Assembly: GCF_018274385.1 (NCBI RefSeq)
Contig: NZ_JAAFYZ010000017.1
Coordinates: 17,798-81,797, forward strand
Direction of reading: 5' to 3'
Origin: Catenulispora pinistramenti
GTDB lineage: Bacteria; Actinomycetota; Actinomycetes; Streptomycetales; Catenulisporaceae
DNA: 64,000 nucleotides
Numbering within the stretch: the first letter of the stretch is position 1; the number at the start of each line of letters is the position of its first letter. Below, piece by piece: positions 55,101 through 63,810 of this stretch. Under the pieces are notes generated by a model, which had not been told where the DNA came from, searched no databases, and saw nothing but the letters and a program-made list of their open reading frames with translations. The translations under genes were made by a program, and so were the position numbers.

Positions 55101-58100
55101 GCCGGATGGCTGAGCAGCTACACCGGCCAGGACCTGGAACCGGAGGCGATGCGGGCGTGGGTGGACGACACCGTCCGGCGGATCGTGGACCTACGACCGC
55201 GCAACGCCTTGGAGATCGGTTTCGGCACCGGCCTGATCCTGGGCCGCGTCGCTGAACTCTGCGACGCCTACACCGGTACCGAGCCCTCACCCGCCGCGGT
55301 GGACTACGTCCGGCAGGCCGTCCCGGCTGCGGCGTCGCCGCACGTCCAGATCAGTGTGGCCGCGGCGGAGCAGAGCTTCGCCGGCGCCGGGACCCATGAC
55401 ACCGCGTCCTACGACACCGTGATCATCAACTCGGTCGTGCAGTACTTCCCATCAGTGGACTACCTCACCAGAGTCCTGCGAAGCGCGGTCGACGCCATTC
55501 CCCACGGCGGTCACATCTTCCTCGGTGACCTGCGCAGCTTGCCGCTGTTGGAGCTGTTCCATACCTCCCTGGAAGTCCACAAGGCCGATTCCGGCGTCCA
55601 GGCAGGGACGTTGCGGTCGCGGATCCGGCGCGCGATCGCCTTGGAGCCCGAGCTCTGCCTCGACCCTCGGTACTTCGCGGCCCTGCGCGCGCGATGGCCG
55701 GAGATTTCAGCGGTTCGGGTACTGCCCAAGCGGCGTGACTACGGCAATGAGCTGAGTTGGTTCCGGTACGACGTGATCCTGACGGTCGGCGGGGCGCCGG
55801 AGCCGGTTCGCGCCGCCACAGATCGGACCGACGCGTTGGACCTGGAAGCGTTGCGGGAGCGTATCGAGCACGAGCACCCGGAGCGCATCGAATTCCAAGC
55901 GGTCCCCAACGCCCGGCTCGCCGCACTGATCGGCCTGCGGCAGGCCCTCGAATCCGGTGATGCCACCACGACGACCGGAGAGCTGCTCAAGCGCGCGGCG
56001 GGAATGGTCGAGCCGGGTATCGAGCCCGCAGACCTGTGGGAGCTGAGCGGCGACTATGACATCGAACTGAGCTGGCTCCAAGGCCGCGCAGACGGTTCCT
56101 TTGACGCGGTGCTGCGCCGTCGCGACGCAGCCCACGAACACGCCGGACCGGACTCGGTGCCGAGCTCCCACGCGGACCCCGGGCCGGAGGCGGCACTCGA
56201 CCAGCTCGATCCGCCTGCCCCGCTCCAACCGCCTGCCCCGCTCGATCCGCTTGCCCAGCTCGATCCGTCTGCCCCGCTCGACATGGCGCGATACGCGAAC
56301 AATCCGCTGTCCCAGCGCGCCCAGTCCGCCGCGGTGGCCGCGGTCGCCGCCGCCCTGCGCGAGCGCCTGCCCGATCCGCTGTGCCCGACGCACTACATCG
56401 TCCTGCCCACCCTGCCGCTGACCCCGAGCGGGAAGATCGATCGGGCCGCGCTGCGTGATCTCGCCGCCGATCCGGACTCGGCCGCGGGTCCCAGTCTGCC
56501 GGCCGCCACCCGGCCCCTGACCGAGACCGAGCTGGCGATCGCCGCGATCTGGCGTGAGCTGCTCGACTGCGGCGAGCTCACGCCGGAGGCCGACTTCTTC
56601 GGCCTCGGCGGTCGCTCCCTGCTCGTGCTCCAGATGGTCTTCCGCATCCGGCGCAGGTTCGGTGTGTCCCTGAGCGCGCGGGTGCCCTTCGAACGCCAGC
56701 GACTCGGCGAACTGGCCGGCTTCGTGGACGACCTGCGCGGTGCCGTGGCCGACGACGGGCAGCGGCCCGAGCTCGTCCGCGCTGCCGACGACGCCCCCAA
56801 GAAGCTGTCCTACGGCCAGGAACGCCTGTGGTTCGCGGCCCAACTGGCTCCGGGCGACTGGCAGTACAACGTCCCGGTCTTCGACCGGTTTCGCGGCCCC
56901 CTCGACGTCAGGGCCCTGTCGCTGGCGTTGGGGGAGATCGTCCGGCGGCACGAAGTCCTCCGCACGGTGATCGTCGCGCCGGACGGGTCGCCGCACCCGG
57001 AGGTCCGGCCGTACGTCTACCACCCGCTCCCGGTCATCGACCTCGCGGCCCTGACCGCCGAGCGGCGTGAGTCCGAGCTCCGGCGGATCGTCGAGCGGGA
57101 ATACCGGCGCCCCTTCGACCTCGCCGAGGACCCGCCGCTTCGCAGCCGTCTGATCCGCCTCGCCTCCGACGACCACGTGCTGATGCTCAGCTTCCACCAC
57201 ATCGTGCACGAGGGCCGGTCCCTGCACCTGTTCATGACGGAGTTGGCCCGGCTTTACACCTCGTTCGGCGCCGGACGGCCGTCCCCGCTGACCGAACCGC
57301 CGATCCAGTACTCGGATTACGCGCGGTGGCAGCGCGAGCTCTCCGAAGCAGGCTTCTTCGACGGCCAGCTCGACTACTGGAAGCGGCAGCTGGCCGGGGC
57401 CGAACGGCTGCCCGGGCTCACCACCGACCGCGAACGGCCGCGGCAGCAGTCCTCGGCCGGGCGGCTGGTGCCGGTCGCGCTGCCTGCCGAAGCCGGGCCT
57501 GCCGTCCGGGAACTGGGCCGGGCGTTGAACGCGACTCCTTTCATGATCCTGCTCGCGGCGTTCAGCGTGGCGCTGCGGGCCCAGGCGCCGGCGGACGACC
57601 TGGTCATCGGCACCGACGTCACGCATCGCACCGAGCCGGAGCTCGAAGGGCTGATCGGCTTCTTCGTCAACCAGCTCGCCCTGCGCGTCGACACTTCGGC
57701 GGACCCGACCTGGCGTGAGCTCGTGGACCGGGTCCGGACCGCGGTCCTGGCCGCGCTGCGGCACCAGGACGTGGCGTTCGAGCAGGTGGTGCGGGCCCTG
57801 AACCCGCGCCGCAACCGCGGCCGCTCACCGTTGTTCCAGGCCAAGCTCGTGGTCAACGAGGCGGCCGGACCCGCCGTGACGCTGCCCGGGATCACTTCGG
57901 AGCCGGTGCCCGTGGACCTCGGAACCGCCCGCTTCGACCTCGGGTTGATCCTCAACGACGGGGGAGCGGGCTTCACCGGCTTCCTCGAATACAACGTCGA
58001 GCTCTTCGAGGAGAGCACGGTCACCGGTCTGCTCGGCCGTTTCACCGCGCTGGTCGATCGACTCACCAGCGACCCGGACGGCCGGATCTCCGAGGCGACG

Positions 58101-58151
58101 GCGAGCCCGCCCGAGACCCCGCTGACACCCGCTTGGAGGAAGCAGCCATGA
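52185..58151 (+). CDS. Multidomain NRPS: C-A-nMT-PCP-C, predicted Asn-activating, N-methylating
   Basis: 1988 residues. C1 (about 10-440) has HHVAVDG at 145-151. A (about 470-905) shows YTSGSTGRPK near 633; specificity residues D-L-T-K-V-G-E-V-A-K closely follow the published Asn code (DLTKLGEVGK), hence Asn (or Asp) predicted. An N-methyltransferase is inserted after A8 (ALEIGFGTGLILGR near 1008). A10 has LTPSGKIDRAAL, PCP FFGLGGRSLLVLQ (Ser near 1478). C2 (about 1520-1970) has HHIVHEG at 1671-1677, Glu for the usual Asp. A Pro/Leu-rich linker lies near 1340. GTG 52185 and ATG 52188 are both possible starts; upstream overlap supports coupling. Confidence 0.93.
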   Translation: MMPAQGGPLPGDVAVSSAQRRVLFLDQLVPGSAFYTSVNPFSLTGPLDVAVLEHCLREIVRRQQVLRTTFPTVDGMAVQRVGPASRPPLPVVDLRSLDPASRQRAVARLIELEHTVPFALAEQPPVRFRLLVLSAERHILIATFHHVAVDGWALAVFGEELNRLYDAFVIGLPSPLPPLPRHYVDYSRAEQEWSRSAEAEDQLTWWETRLSGAPPELELPFDRPRPPVQSHRGATHCFPLAADLTADLRRLGAQAGASLYMVLLAGFASVLGRFSGQNEVVVGGAVAGRREAELDRLIGFFANTLLFRVDLSGAPTFDQLLTRVKRTCLDAYARQETPVDAIAERLFPRRTLGRNPLFQVNFTLHNTPPLAEAMGELAVVRLDTESGAARFDLDLGILESADGLDCSLHFATDLFDRATVARIADALVLSLAAAVGNPAGAVRALPIMSERDRHRVLVEWNDTATDTETDTAADTATASEAPASTLDALISAQAARTPAAVAVAAGDAELTYAEFDKASNRLARHLVELGVRRGTVVAVLLESSSELIVTLVAILKAGGAYLPLDPAHPLLRLDAALADSGAAFLVTRGDVQPVLKPEHARVVRLDEERGAVAARPNAPLPSVTTPDDILYLMYTSGSTGRPKAVMLTHRSVVNYLTWAARAYAAESGPDVGLNSSPAYDLTVTSVFVTLLTGRRLLIPAPADPREPGAALRMLADAKPDLAFLKVTPAHLRLLEHAGQSRNLAALTRTLVIGGEALHEEAIPDLSGGLQAVNEYGPTETAVACTAYRFSAYGSPFGRVPIGRPIHNTRVYVLDSAMQPVPIGVTGELYVGGTGVALGYWQRPAETAARFVPDPFGDEPGARLYRTGDFVRYLPDGDLEYLGRRDDQVKVRGQRVELGEISAALEACEPVRQCAVDFSRTADGTERIVAFLCLRDQSDAVDEAWQGDRVEEWRRLYENLYSGPHDGDPALNLAGWLSSYTGQDLEPEAMRAWVDDTVRRIVDLRPRNALEIGFGTGLILGRVAELCDAYTGTEPSPAAVDYVRQAVPAAASPHVQISVAAAEQSFAGAGTHDTASYDTVIINSVVQYFPSVDYLTRVLRSAVDAIPHGGHIFLGDLRSLPLLELFHTSLEVHKADSGVQAGTLRSRIRRAIALEPELCLDPRYFAALRARWPEISAVRVLPKRRDYGNELSWFRYDVILTVGGAPEPVRAATDRTDALDLEALRERIEHEHPERIEFQAVPNARLAALIGLRQALESGDATTTTGELLKRAAGMVEPGIEPADLWELSGDYDIELSWLQGRADGSFDAVLRRRDAAHEHAGPDSVPSSHADPGPEAALDQLDPPAPLQPPAPLDPLAQLDPSAPLDMARYANNPLSQRAQSAAVAAVAAALRERLPDPLCPTHYIVLPTLPLTPSGKIDRAALRDLAADPDSAAGPSLPAATRPLTETELAIAAIWRELLDCGELTPEADFFGLGGRSLLVLQMVFRIRRRFGVSLSARVPFERQRLGELAGFVDDLRGAVADDGQRPELVRAADDAPKKLSYGQERLWFAAQLAPGDWQYNVPVFDRFRGPLDVRALSLALGEIVRRHEVLRTVIVAPDGSPHPEVRPYVYHPLPVIDLAALTAERRESELRRIVEREYRRPFDLAEDPPLRSRLIRLASDDHVLMLSFHHIVHEGRSLHLFMTELARLYTSFGAGRPSPLTEPPIQYSDYARWQRELSEAGFFDGQLDYWKRQLAGAERLPGLTTDRERPRQQSSAGRLVPVALPAEAGPAVRELGRALNATPFMILLAAFSVALRAQAPADDLVIGTDVTHRTEPELEGLIGFFVNQLALRVDTSADPTWRELVDRVRTAVLAALRHQDVAFEQVVRALNPRRNRGRSPLFQAKLVVNEAAGPAVTLPGITSEPVPVDLGTARFDLGLILNDGGAGFTGFLEYNVELFEESTVTGLLGRFTALVDRLTSDPDGRISEATASPPETPLTPAWRKQP

Positions 58152-59971
58152 CGGTGACCCGCGCCGCCACCCCGGTCGGCCTTCTCCCCGCCCACGAGCT
58201 CTTCGCGGACCGGCGTCGCACCTCGCCCGGGCTGCCCGCGCTGGAATACCGCGGGACGCGGACCTCGTACGAAGACCTCGGCGTGGCCGCCGACCGGCTC
58301 ACCGCACGGCTCATCAGCCGGGGCGTCGTCGCGGGCTCCGTCGTCGCGATCGCGACCGAACGTTCGCCCAGCTTCCCGATCGCGGTTCTCGCGGTGCTTC
58401 AGGCGGATGCGGCCTACCTCCCCTTGGACCCGGCTGTTCCCGCGGCCCGCCTCGAGTTCATGATGCGCGACAGCGCGGCGACGCATCTGATCGTCCCGAC
58501 TGCGGACTCGATCGGACTGCCGGCGCTGCCGGTGCCCTCCGGAATCCGGGTCATCGCAGTGGACGATGACAGCCCGGTCGAGTCAGTCTCCGATCTTCGC
58601 CGCCGGGACACGGCCCCCGACGATCTCGCCTACGTCATGTACACCTCTGGCTCCACCGGCGTCCCCAAAGGCGTGGCGATGACCCATGGGCCGATGGCGA
58701 ACCTGATCGCCTGGCAACGAACGGCTTCACAGTGTGCTGAAAGAACCCGCACCCTCCAGTTCTCCGCCGCGACCTTCGACGCCTCGTTCCAGGAGATGTT
58801 CAGCACCTGGGCCGCCGGCGGCTGCCTGGTCCTGGTGGACGAGGAGATCCGCCGCGACCCGCGTCGGCTGCTGACCTTCATCGACGACGGCGGGATCCAC
58901 CGCCTCTTCCTACCCTTCGTCGCATTGCAGGCCCTGGCGGGCGCCGCGTGCAACCTGGGCCGTTTCCCCCGCTCGCTGGTCGAGGTCATCACCGCCGGCG
59001 AGCAACTCCAGATCACCCCGCAGCTGCGCCGGCTCTTCAGCGAACTGCCGGAGACCAGCCTTGAGAACCAGTACGGACCCTCGGAGACGCACATCGTGAC
59101 GGCCGTCCGGCTGCCCGGCGATCCCGCCGACTGGCCCGAACTGCCGTCGATCGGTGGACCCATCGATCGGGCCCGGATATACGTGCTCGATGAAAGCGGC
59201 ACACCGCTGGCGCCGGACGAAGTCGGCGAGATCGCCATCGGCGGCCCGGTCCTGGCGCGCGGATACCTCAACCGGCCCGGCCTGACCGCTCACAAGTTCG
59301 TCCCCGACTCCTCCGGTGCGCCGGGCAGCCGGCTCTACCGCACCGGCGACGTGGGCTTCATCGACGGCGACGGTCTGGTGCACTTCCTCGGCCGGGCCGA
59401 CCACCAGGTCAAGATCCGCGGCCACCGGGTCGAACTCGGCGAGGTCGAGGTCGCGCTCAAGTCCGTGCCGGGGATCGCCGACGCGGTCGTGGTGGTGGAC
59501 GACGGCGACGCGGTCAGCAAGCGGCTGGTCGGCTACCTGATCGGCGACCCGGCGGCGCCGACGGCACCGATGACGCCCGATGAGATCCGGGCGTCGCTGG
59601 CGGCCACCCTGCCCGAGTACATGCTTCCCGCCGCGTACGTCATGCTCGACCGCTTCCCCATGACGCCGAACGGGAAAGTGGACCGGCTGGAGTTGAAGCG
59701 CCGCCCGGTGGCCGTCCAGGGCAGCGACCGGACCGAAGCCCGCGACGCCGTCGAAGACTCGGTGCTCGCGCTGTGGACGCAGAGCCTTGAGGCCGAGGGG
59801 TTCGGAGTCCATGACAACTACTTCCTGCTCGGCGGTAACTCACTGCTGGCCCTGTCCTTGCTCACGGCCCTGGAGGAGGCGTTCGACATCAAGGTCGACC
59901 TCAGCACGTTGATCCAGCATCCGACGGTCGCGGGCCTGAGCGCCTGGATCCGCGAGGGGATGCGGGCTTGA
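58148..59971 (+). CDS. NRPS adenylation-carrier didomain (A-PCP), last NRPS gene
   Basis: 607 residues. ATG 58148 overlaps the preceding stop (ATGA) and follows GGAGG. A3 YVMYTSGSTGVPKG, A5 ENQYGPSE, A7 YRTGDVG, A10 MTPNGKVDRLEL, PCP FLLGGNSLLALS. Specificity residues by alignment: D-A-Q-F-I-A-Q-I-V-K; no substrate assigned. The FDASFQEMFSTW and RLFLPFVALQALA segments form a recognisable subtype seen in other stand-alone A-PCP proteins. It receives the C2 domain of the preceding protein in trans, extending the peptide by one residue. Confidence 0.92.
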   Translation: MTVTRAATPVGLLPAHELFADRRRTSPGLPALEYRGTRTSYEDLGVAADRLTARLISRGVVAGSVVAIATERSPSFPIAVLAVLQADAAYLPLDPAVPAARLEFMMRDSAATHLIVPTADSIGLPALPVPSGIRVIAVDDDSPVESVSDLRRRDTAPDDLAYVMYTSGSTGVPKGVAMTHGPMANLIAWQRTASQCAERTRTLQFSAATFDASFQEMFSTWAAGGCLVLVDEEIRRDPRRLLTFIDDGGIHRLFLPFVALQALAGAACNLGRFPRSLVEVITAGEQLQITPQLRRLFSELPETSLENQYGPSETHIVTAVRLPGDPADWPELPSIGGPIDRARIYVLDESGTPLAPDEVGEIAIGGPVLARGYLNRPGLTAHKFVPDSSGAPGSRLYRTGDVGFIDGDGLVHFLGRADHQVKIRGHRVELGEVEVALKSVPGIADAVVVVDDGDAVSKRLVGYLIGDPAAPTAPMTPDEIRASLAATLPEYMLPAAYVMLDRFPMTPNGKVDRLELKRRPVAVQGSDRTEARDAVEDSVLALWTQSLEAEGFGVHDNYFLLGGNSLLALSLLTALEEAFDIKVDLSTLIQHPTVAGLSAWIREGMRA

Positions 59972-61869
59972 GGACTCTGTGGACGCAGCACCTGCCCGGA
60001 CCGGTCGTCGGGCTGTCGCTCGCTGAGCAGAAGGGCGTCGTGGACGTCGTTCTCGGTGCCGAATCCGGCGACCTAGAGATCTCCTTCGACCTCTCGGGGA
60101 ACCCGGCCGACCAGGCTCGGCAGGGTACTGACTCCGATTCGGAGCCGGATACCGGCGACGGACATCTGAGCCTGACTGTGGACGGCTCCCACGTCTGCAC
60201 CTTGGTCGGCGGCACCGTTTGGCAGCGGCTCCGGCTCGACAGCGACATCACCGCCATGACCGCCATGACCGCCATGACCGCCATGACCGCGAAGCGTGAC
60301 AGGACTCTGGCATTCCTCGGTACCGTGGCGGGGATCCTGTACGCCATGACGCCGCTGATCACACCCGCCCGCGCTGCCGCACTGCTGCGCGACGAAGCGC
60401 TCCTGCCGACGTCCGGCGATCCGGCCGACCGCGCGGCGCGCGCCGCCAAGCTCTACGAGCAGGCGGGCTCACCCACGTTCGCGGTGTTCCGCCTCCGGCA
60501 CCTTGCCGAGTCCGGCGAGGTCGATGCGGTGGACACCGATCGTCTCATCGCGGCGATCGCCCGGAAGGCGGCACACGTGGTGCGTGCCGATCCGGCGCTG
60601 GCGTTCGAGGCCGGCGGGGCTTTCGCGCGGGTGGGGGCGTATGAAGAGGCCGTTGCCGCGTATCAGATCGCTGCGTCGTCCGAACGTCACCGCACGGCCG
60701 CGCTGCACGCCGTAGGCGACTGCTTCAGCGTCCTCGATATCCCGGTCGCGGCGGTCGCGTCGTACCGGGCCGCCGCGGCCAGCGGCCCGAATGACGAGAC
60801 CAGGAACGACCTCTACCACCTCGCACGCCGCCTCGAAGAACGTGGCCAGAGCACTGAGGCGGTCACACAGTACGAGAAGCTGCTGCCCTGGGGCGCAGGC
60901 TACCGCGATGTCTGGGCCCGCCACGGGATCCTGCGTTCGACCGAGCCGATACTGGCCGCGTCCTCGTCCTCGTCCTCGTCCGCGTCATCGTCCTCGTCCG
61001 ACCCGGTCCCGCCGGACCTGGTGGGCGTGGTGCGTCAGCTCGACGGCGTCGGGTTGCTGCCGACGGCCAAGCGGACGATCGACGACTACGACGCCACCTT
61101 CTACGAGCGGTTCGAGAACCCCGCGGTGTCGGACAGCGTCAAGAAGCGCCTGGAGATGATCAACCTTTTCGGCGTCGTCGACCCGGCCCGGATCCAGACC
61201 TCCCTTGACGTCGGCAGCGGGACCCTGCGGTATCCGCAGGTGCTGGCGCGCTATGGCGTTCGCTCATATGGGATCGACCTGCGTGACGCCTGGATCCGCG
61301 ACAACGCCGACGCCGAATGGAAGGGCCGGTTCGCCGTCGCCGACGGCACCGCGCTGCCGTTCCGCGACCGGTCCTTCGACCTCATCACCTGCATGATGGG
61401 CACGGTGAACCACCTGTCGGCGGCGCAACGCCGGCGGTTCTTCGCCGAATCGCTACGGACTCTGCGTCCGGACGGCCGACTGGTCCTGAGCGCCTGGGAC
61501 CCGCGCTGCGACTTCCAATCGCTGCTCTCGTTCTACTCCCCGGAGGAGAGCGACGAACTGCGACGACACCTGAGCAGGCCCGAGGAGTTGGCGGCCGAGA
61601 TCACCGCTGCCGGGTTCGCCGGGTTCACGGTGACGCCGTTCTTCGCGTTCCCCGACTGGCAGGTGCTGAGCTGCGACCAGCCCGCCGAGGGTGCCGCCGC
61701 CCTCGCCGTCCTGGCCGAGCTCGACCAGCTGCGGATCCAGCGGACCCCGGGGCTGGCTGGACAGATGTTTCTTCTCAGCGCCCGCAGGAATTCGGCACCG
61801 GACTCGGCGAAGCGCCCCTTCCTACCGGCGCTGGGAGCGGAAGGAGAGCCAGACCGTGAGCGAGCATGA
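59968..61869 (+). CDS. Helical-repeat protein fused to a SAM-dependent methyltransferase
   Basis: 633 residues. TTG 59968 overlaps the previous stop (TTGA) and GAGGGGA stands 7 bases upstream. An N-terminal beta-rich region (1-~90) ends in TAMTAMTAMTAMTA, encoded by a 9-bp DNA repeat. Residues ~125-330 are helical, TPR-like (LYEQAGSPTFAVFRLRHLAESGE, AYEEAVAAYQIAASSE). A Ser run (about residues 331-345) precedes a class I methyltransferase (SLDVGSGTLRYPQVLARYG, DGTALPFRDRSFDLITCMMG). It could methylate the peptide or a precursor. Confidence 0.78.
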   Translation: MRTLWTQHLPGPVVGLSLAEQKGVVDVVLGAESGDLEISFDLSGNPADQARQGTDSDSEPDTGDGHLSLTVDGSHVCTLVGGTVWQRLRLDSDITAMTAMTAMTAMTAKRDRTLAFLGTVAGILYAMTPLITPARAAALLRDEALLPTSGDPADRAARAAKLYEQAGSPTFAVFRLRHLAESGEVDAVDTDRLIAAIARKAAHVVRADPALAFEAGGAFARVGAYEEAVAAYQIAASSERHRTAALHAVGDCFSVLDIPVAAVASYRAAAASGPNDETRNDLYHLARRLEERGQSTEAVTQYEKLLPWGAGYRDVWARHGILRSTEPILAASSSSSSSASSSSSDPVPPDLVGVVRQLDGVGLLPTAKRTIDDYDATFYERFENPAVSDSVKKRLEMINLFGVVDPARIQTSLDVGSGTLRYPQVLARYGVRSYGIDLRDAWIRDNADAEWKGRFAVADGTALPFRDRSFDLITCMMGTVNHLSAAQRRRFFAESLRTLRPDGRLVLSAWDPRCDFQSLLSFYSPEESDELRRHLSRPEELAAEITAAGFAGFTVTPFFAFPDWQVLSCDQPAEGAAALAVLAELDQLRIQRTPGLAGQMFLLSARRNSAPDSAKRPFLPALGAEGEPDRERA

Positions 61870-63124
61870 CCTTCCCCTGGTTCTGGTCGTCTACGACCAA
61901 GGCAGCCTGGGCGCGAAGCAGATCATTGAGGCGGCCGGCGAAGCCGGATGCCGGCTGGCGTTCCTCGCGACCGGCTCGGAACAGGCGCAGGACCTGCGAC
62001 CGGTGCTGGAGACCTACGGCACGGTGATCGACGCGCGGGACTACGGTACCCGCCAAGCCCTCCTGCACCAGCTGCACAAGCTGGAACCGGCCGGCATCAC
62101 CACCTTCGCCGAGCGACAGCTCCGCTACACCGCCGAGATCGCCGCCGGACTGGACCTGCCCTACCAGGACCTGTCCGACATCCCCGCGATCACGATCAAG
62201 GCCGCGCAACGGGAGCGGCTGCGCGTCGCCGGCGTCGATGCGTTGCCCAGCACGACCGTGACCGATCTGGAGGAAAGCGAGAAGGCGCTCCAGGAGATCG
62301 GCCTGCCGGCGATCGTGAAGCCGAACGTCGGCAGTTCGAGCCGCAACACCTTCCGCGCCGACACCGTCGAGGAGTACCGCTCCGGGATGGCCAGAGTGCT
62401 GTCGGCGCCACCCGGCGACCCCGACCACGAGGATTGTCTGGTCGTGGAAGAGGTGCTGATCGGCCGCCAGACCCCTGAGCCGTGGGGTGACTACGTCGCG
62501 ATGGACAGCCTGGTCCAAGACGGCGTTGTCCACCCGCTGTTCTTCACCGGGAAGTTCTCTCCCGCCCCGCCCTTCAGAGAACGCGGCGCCTACTGCCCTC
62601 CCAAACTCACCCCGGACGAGATGCGGGCGGTCAAGGATCTGGCCGCGCGGGCGGCGCGCGCCATGAACTTCCGCCAGGGCTTCGTAGACGTGGAAATGCG
62701 CCTCACACCGGACGGGCCCCGCATCATCGAGGTCAACGGCCGGATGGGCGGCTGGGTGGACCACCTCGCGCAGGCCTCGGGCTCCGGCAAGCCCGCTGTC
62801 ATGGCCCTGACTTGCGCCCTGGGCAAGCCGGTCGACATCCGACCGGAGACCGGTACTCCGCAGCGCATCGCGTACGCCTTCCTGGCCGGCGCACCCATGT
62901 GGGCCAGGCGCGTGCGATCGATGCCCGGCCTGGGGGAGATGCGCGCCCTGGACGGGGTCGATCGCGTGTCGCTGCACCTACGCCCCGGCGCGCCGGTGGA
63001 CTGGCGCAAGGGCACTTACGGCGCGAGCCTCGCGGCGTTCCAGGGCCGCGTGCAAACGCATGAGCAGCTCGCCGAGATCGTGCGCCGGATCGAGCTGATG
63101 GACTGGATCGAGTTCGAGGCCTGA
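61856..63124 (+). CDS. ATP-grasp carboxylate-amine ligase of the NRPS cluster
   Basis: 422 residues from GTG 61856 (AAGGAG upstream), overlapping the methyltransferase stop by 14 bases. ATP-grasp features: LPAIVKPNVGSSSRNTF (ATP-binding Lys loop), EEVLIGRQTPEPWGDYVAMDSL, FVDVEMRLTPDGPRIIEVNGRMGG (metal and phosphate site). The N-terminal pre-ATP domain begins LPLVLVVYDQGSLGAKQI. Such ligases make a peptide or amide bond outside the NRPS line. It is the last gene of the plus operon. Confidence 0.9.
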   Translation: MSEHDLPLVLVVYDQGSLGAKQIIEAAGEAGCRLAFLATGSEQAQDLRPVLETYGTVIDARDYGTRQALLHQLHKLEPAGITTFAERQLRYTAEIAAGLDLPYQDLSDIPAITIKAAQRERLRVAGVDALPSTTVTDLEESEKALQEIGLPAIVKPNVGSSSRNTFRADTVEEYRSGMARVLSAPPGDPDHEDCLVVEEVLIGRQTPEPWGDYVAMDSLVQDGVVHPLFFTGKFSPAPPFRERGAYCPPKLTPDEMRAVKDLAARAARAMNFRQGFVDVEMRLTPDGPRIIEVNGRMGGWVDHLAQASGSGKPAVMALTCALGKPVDIRPETGTPQRIAYAFLAGAPMWARRVRSMPGLGEMRALDGVDRVSLHLRPGAPVDWRKGTYGASLAAFQGRVQTHEQLAEIVRRIELMDWIEFEA

Positions 63125-63180
63125 GTTCCGATTCCGAAAACAGCCGGTGAGCTGCGATTCACGGCTGCCACCATGGCGAG

Positions 63181-63330
63181 ATGGATGTTGATCTTCTCGC
63201 CGTGGGCGCCGAGGACAAGCCCGTCATCGCCAATCTGCTGCAGCTGTATCTGCACGACTCCTCCGAGTTCGAGCCGGGGGCGCTGTCCGCGCACGGCGTG
63301 TTCGACTACGCGTGGCTCGACAGCTACTGC
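63181..63330 (+). pseudogene. N-terminal fragment of a GNAT acetyltransferase
   Basis: The first 50 codons from ATG 63181 (NLLQLYLHDSSEFEPGALSAHGVFDYAWLDSYC) match the start of GNAT acetyltransferases of the 'NLlQLYLHDfSe' group. From about 63330 the frame becomes Arg/Gly/Val-rich and unlike any protein, and the acetyl-CoA-binding motif is absent. The remainder has probably been deleted or degraded. Confidence 0.65.
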
Positions 63331-63810
63331 CGTGTCGGGCAACGTTTGCCTGGGAGTTCGCGCTTTGCTCGGGCAGGAGTCCGCGATGTGGCTCGCGATG
63401 TGGTTCGCGATGCGGTTCGCGACGTGTCGGTCGGCGGGCGGGATCCGTTGGCGGGTGGAGTTTGCTGGAGGCTGGAGTTTGCTGGGGGCTGGAGTTTGTG
63501 GGTCGGGTGCGGTTGGGCTGTGGTTTGAAAGGCGATTTTTACGGCCTTCGGTCATGGTTGTGCCGGTTCGGGGTTCGGGTCGGCGGGTGTGTTTGTCGGC
63601 TGCCGGTTCCCGCGTTCACAACCCCGCCGCACCTCAGGCCTCTTCAACTCCAGCAGGTCAGAGCAAGGGCAAGATCAAGAGCTGAAGGTCAAGGTCAAGG
63701 GCTGTGGTGAAGGGCCGGGCCTCCGGCGGGCCTCGGCAACCTCAGGGAAACTAGCGCGGTTCCCTAGGGTGGCTGATCTAGTCTCAGCGGCTGTGGTTTG
63801 TGGGGTGGTG
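63331..63810. other. Non-coding stretch with no supported gene
   Basis: Several short ORFs occur on both strands, but all have unnatural composition (Gly/Trp/Arg or Ser/Pro runs) and none has a ribosome site. The sequence around 63450-63530 is rich in TTTG/TGG-type runs, unlike the coding DNA of the cluster. Confidence 0.6.
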
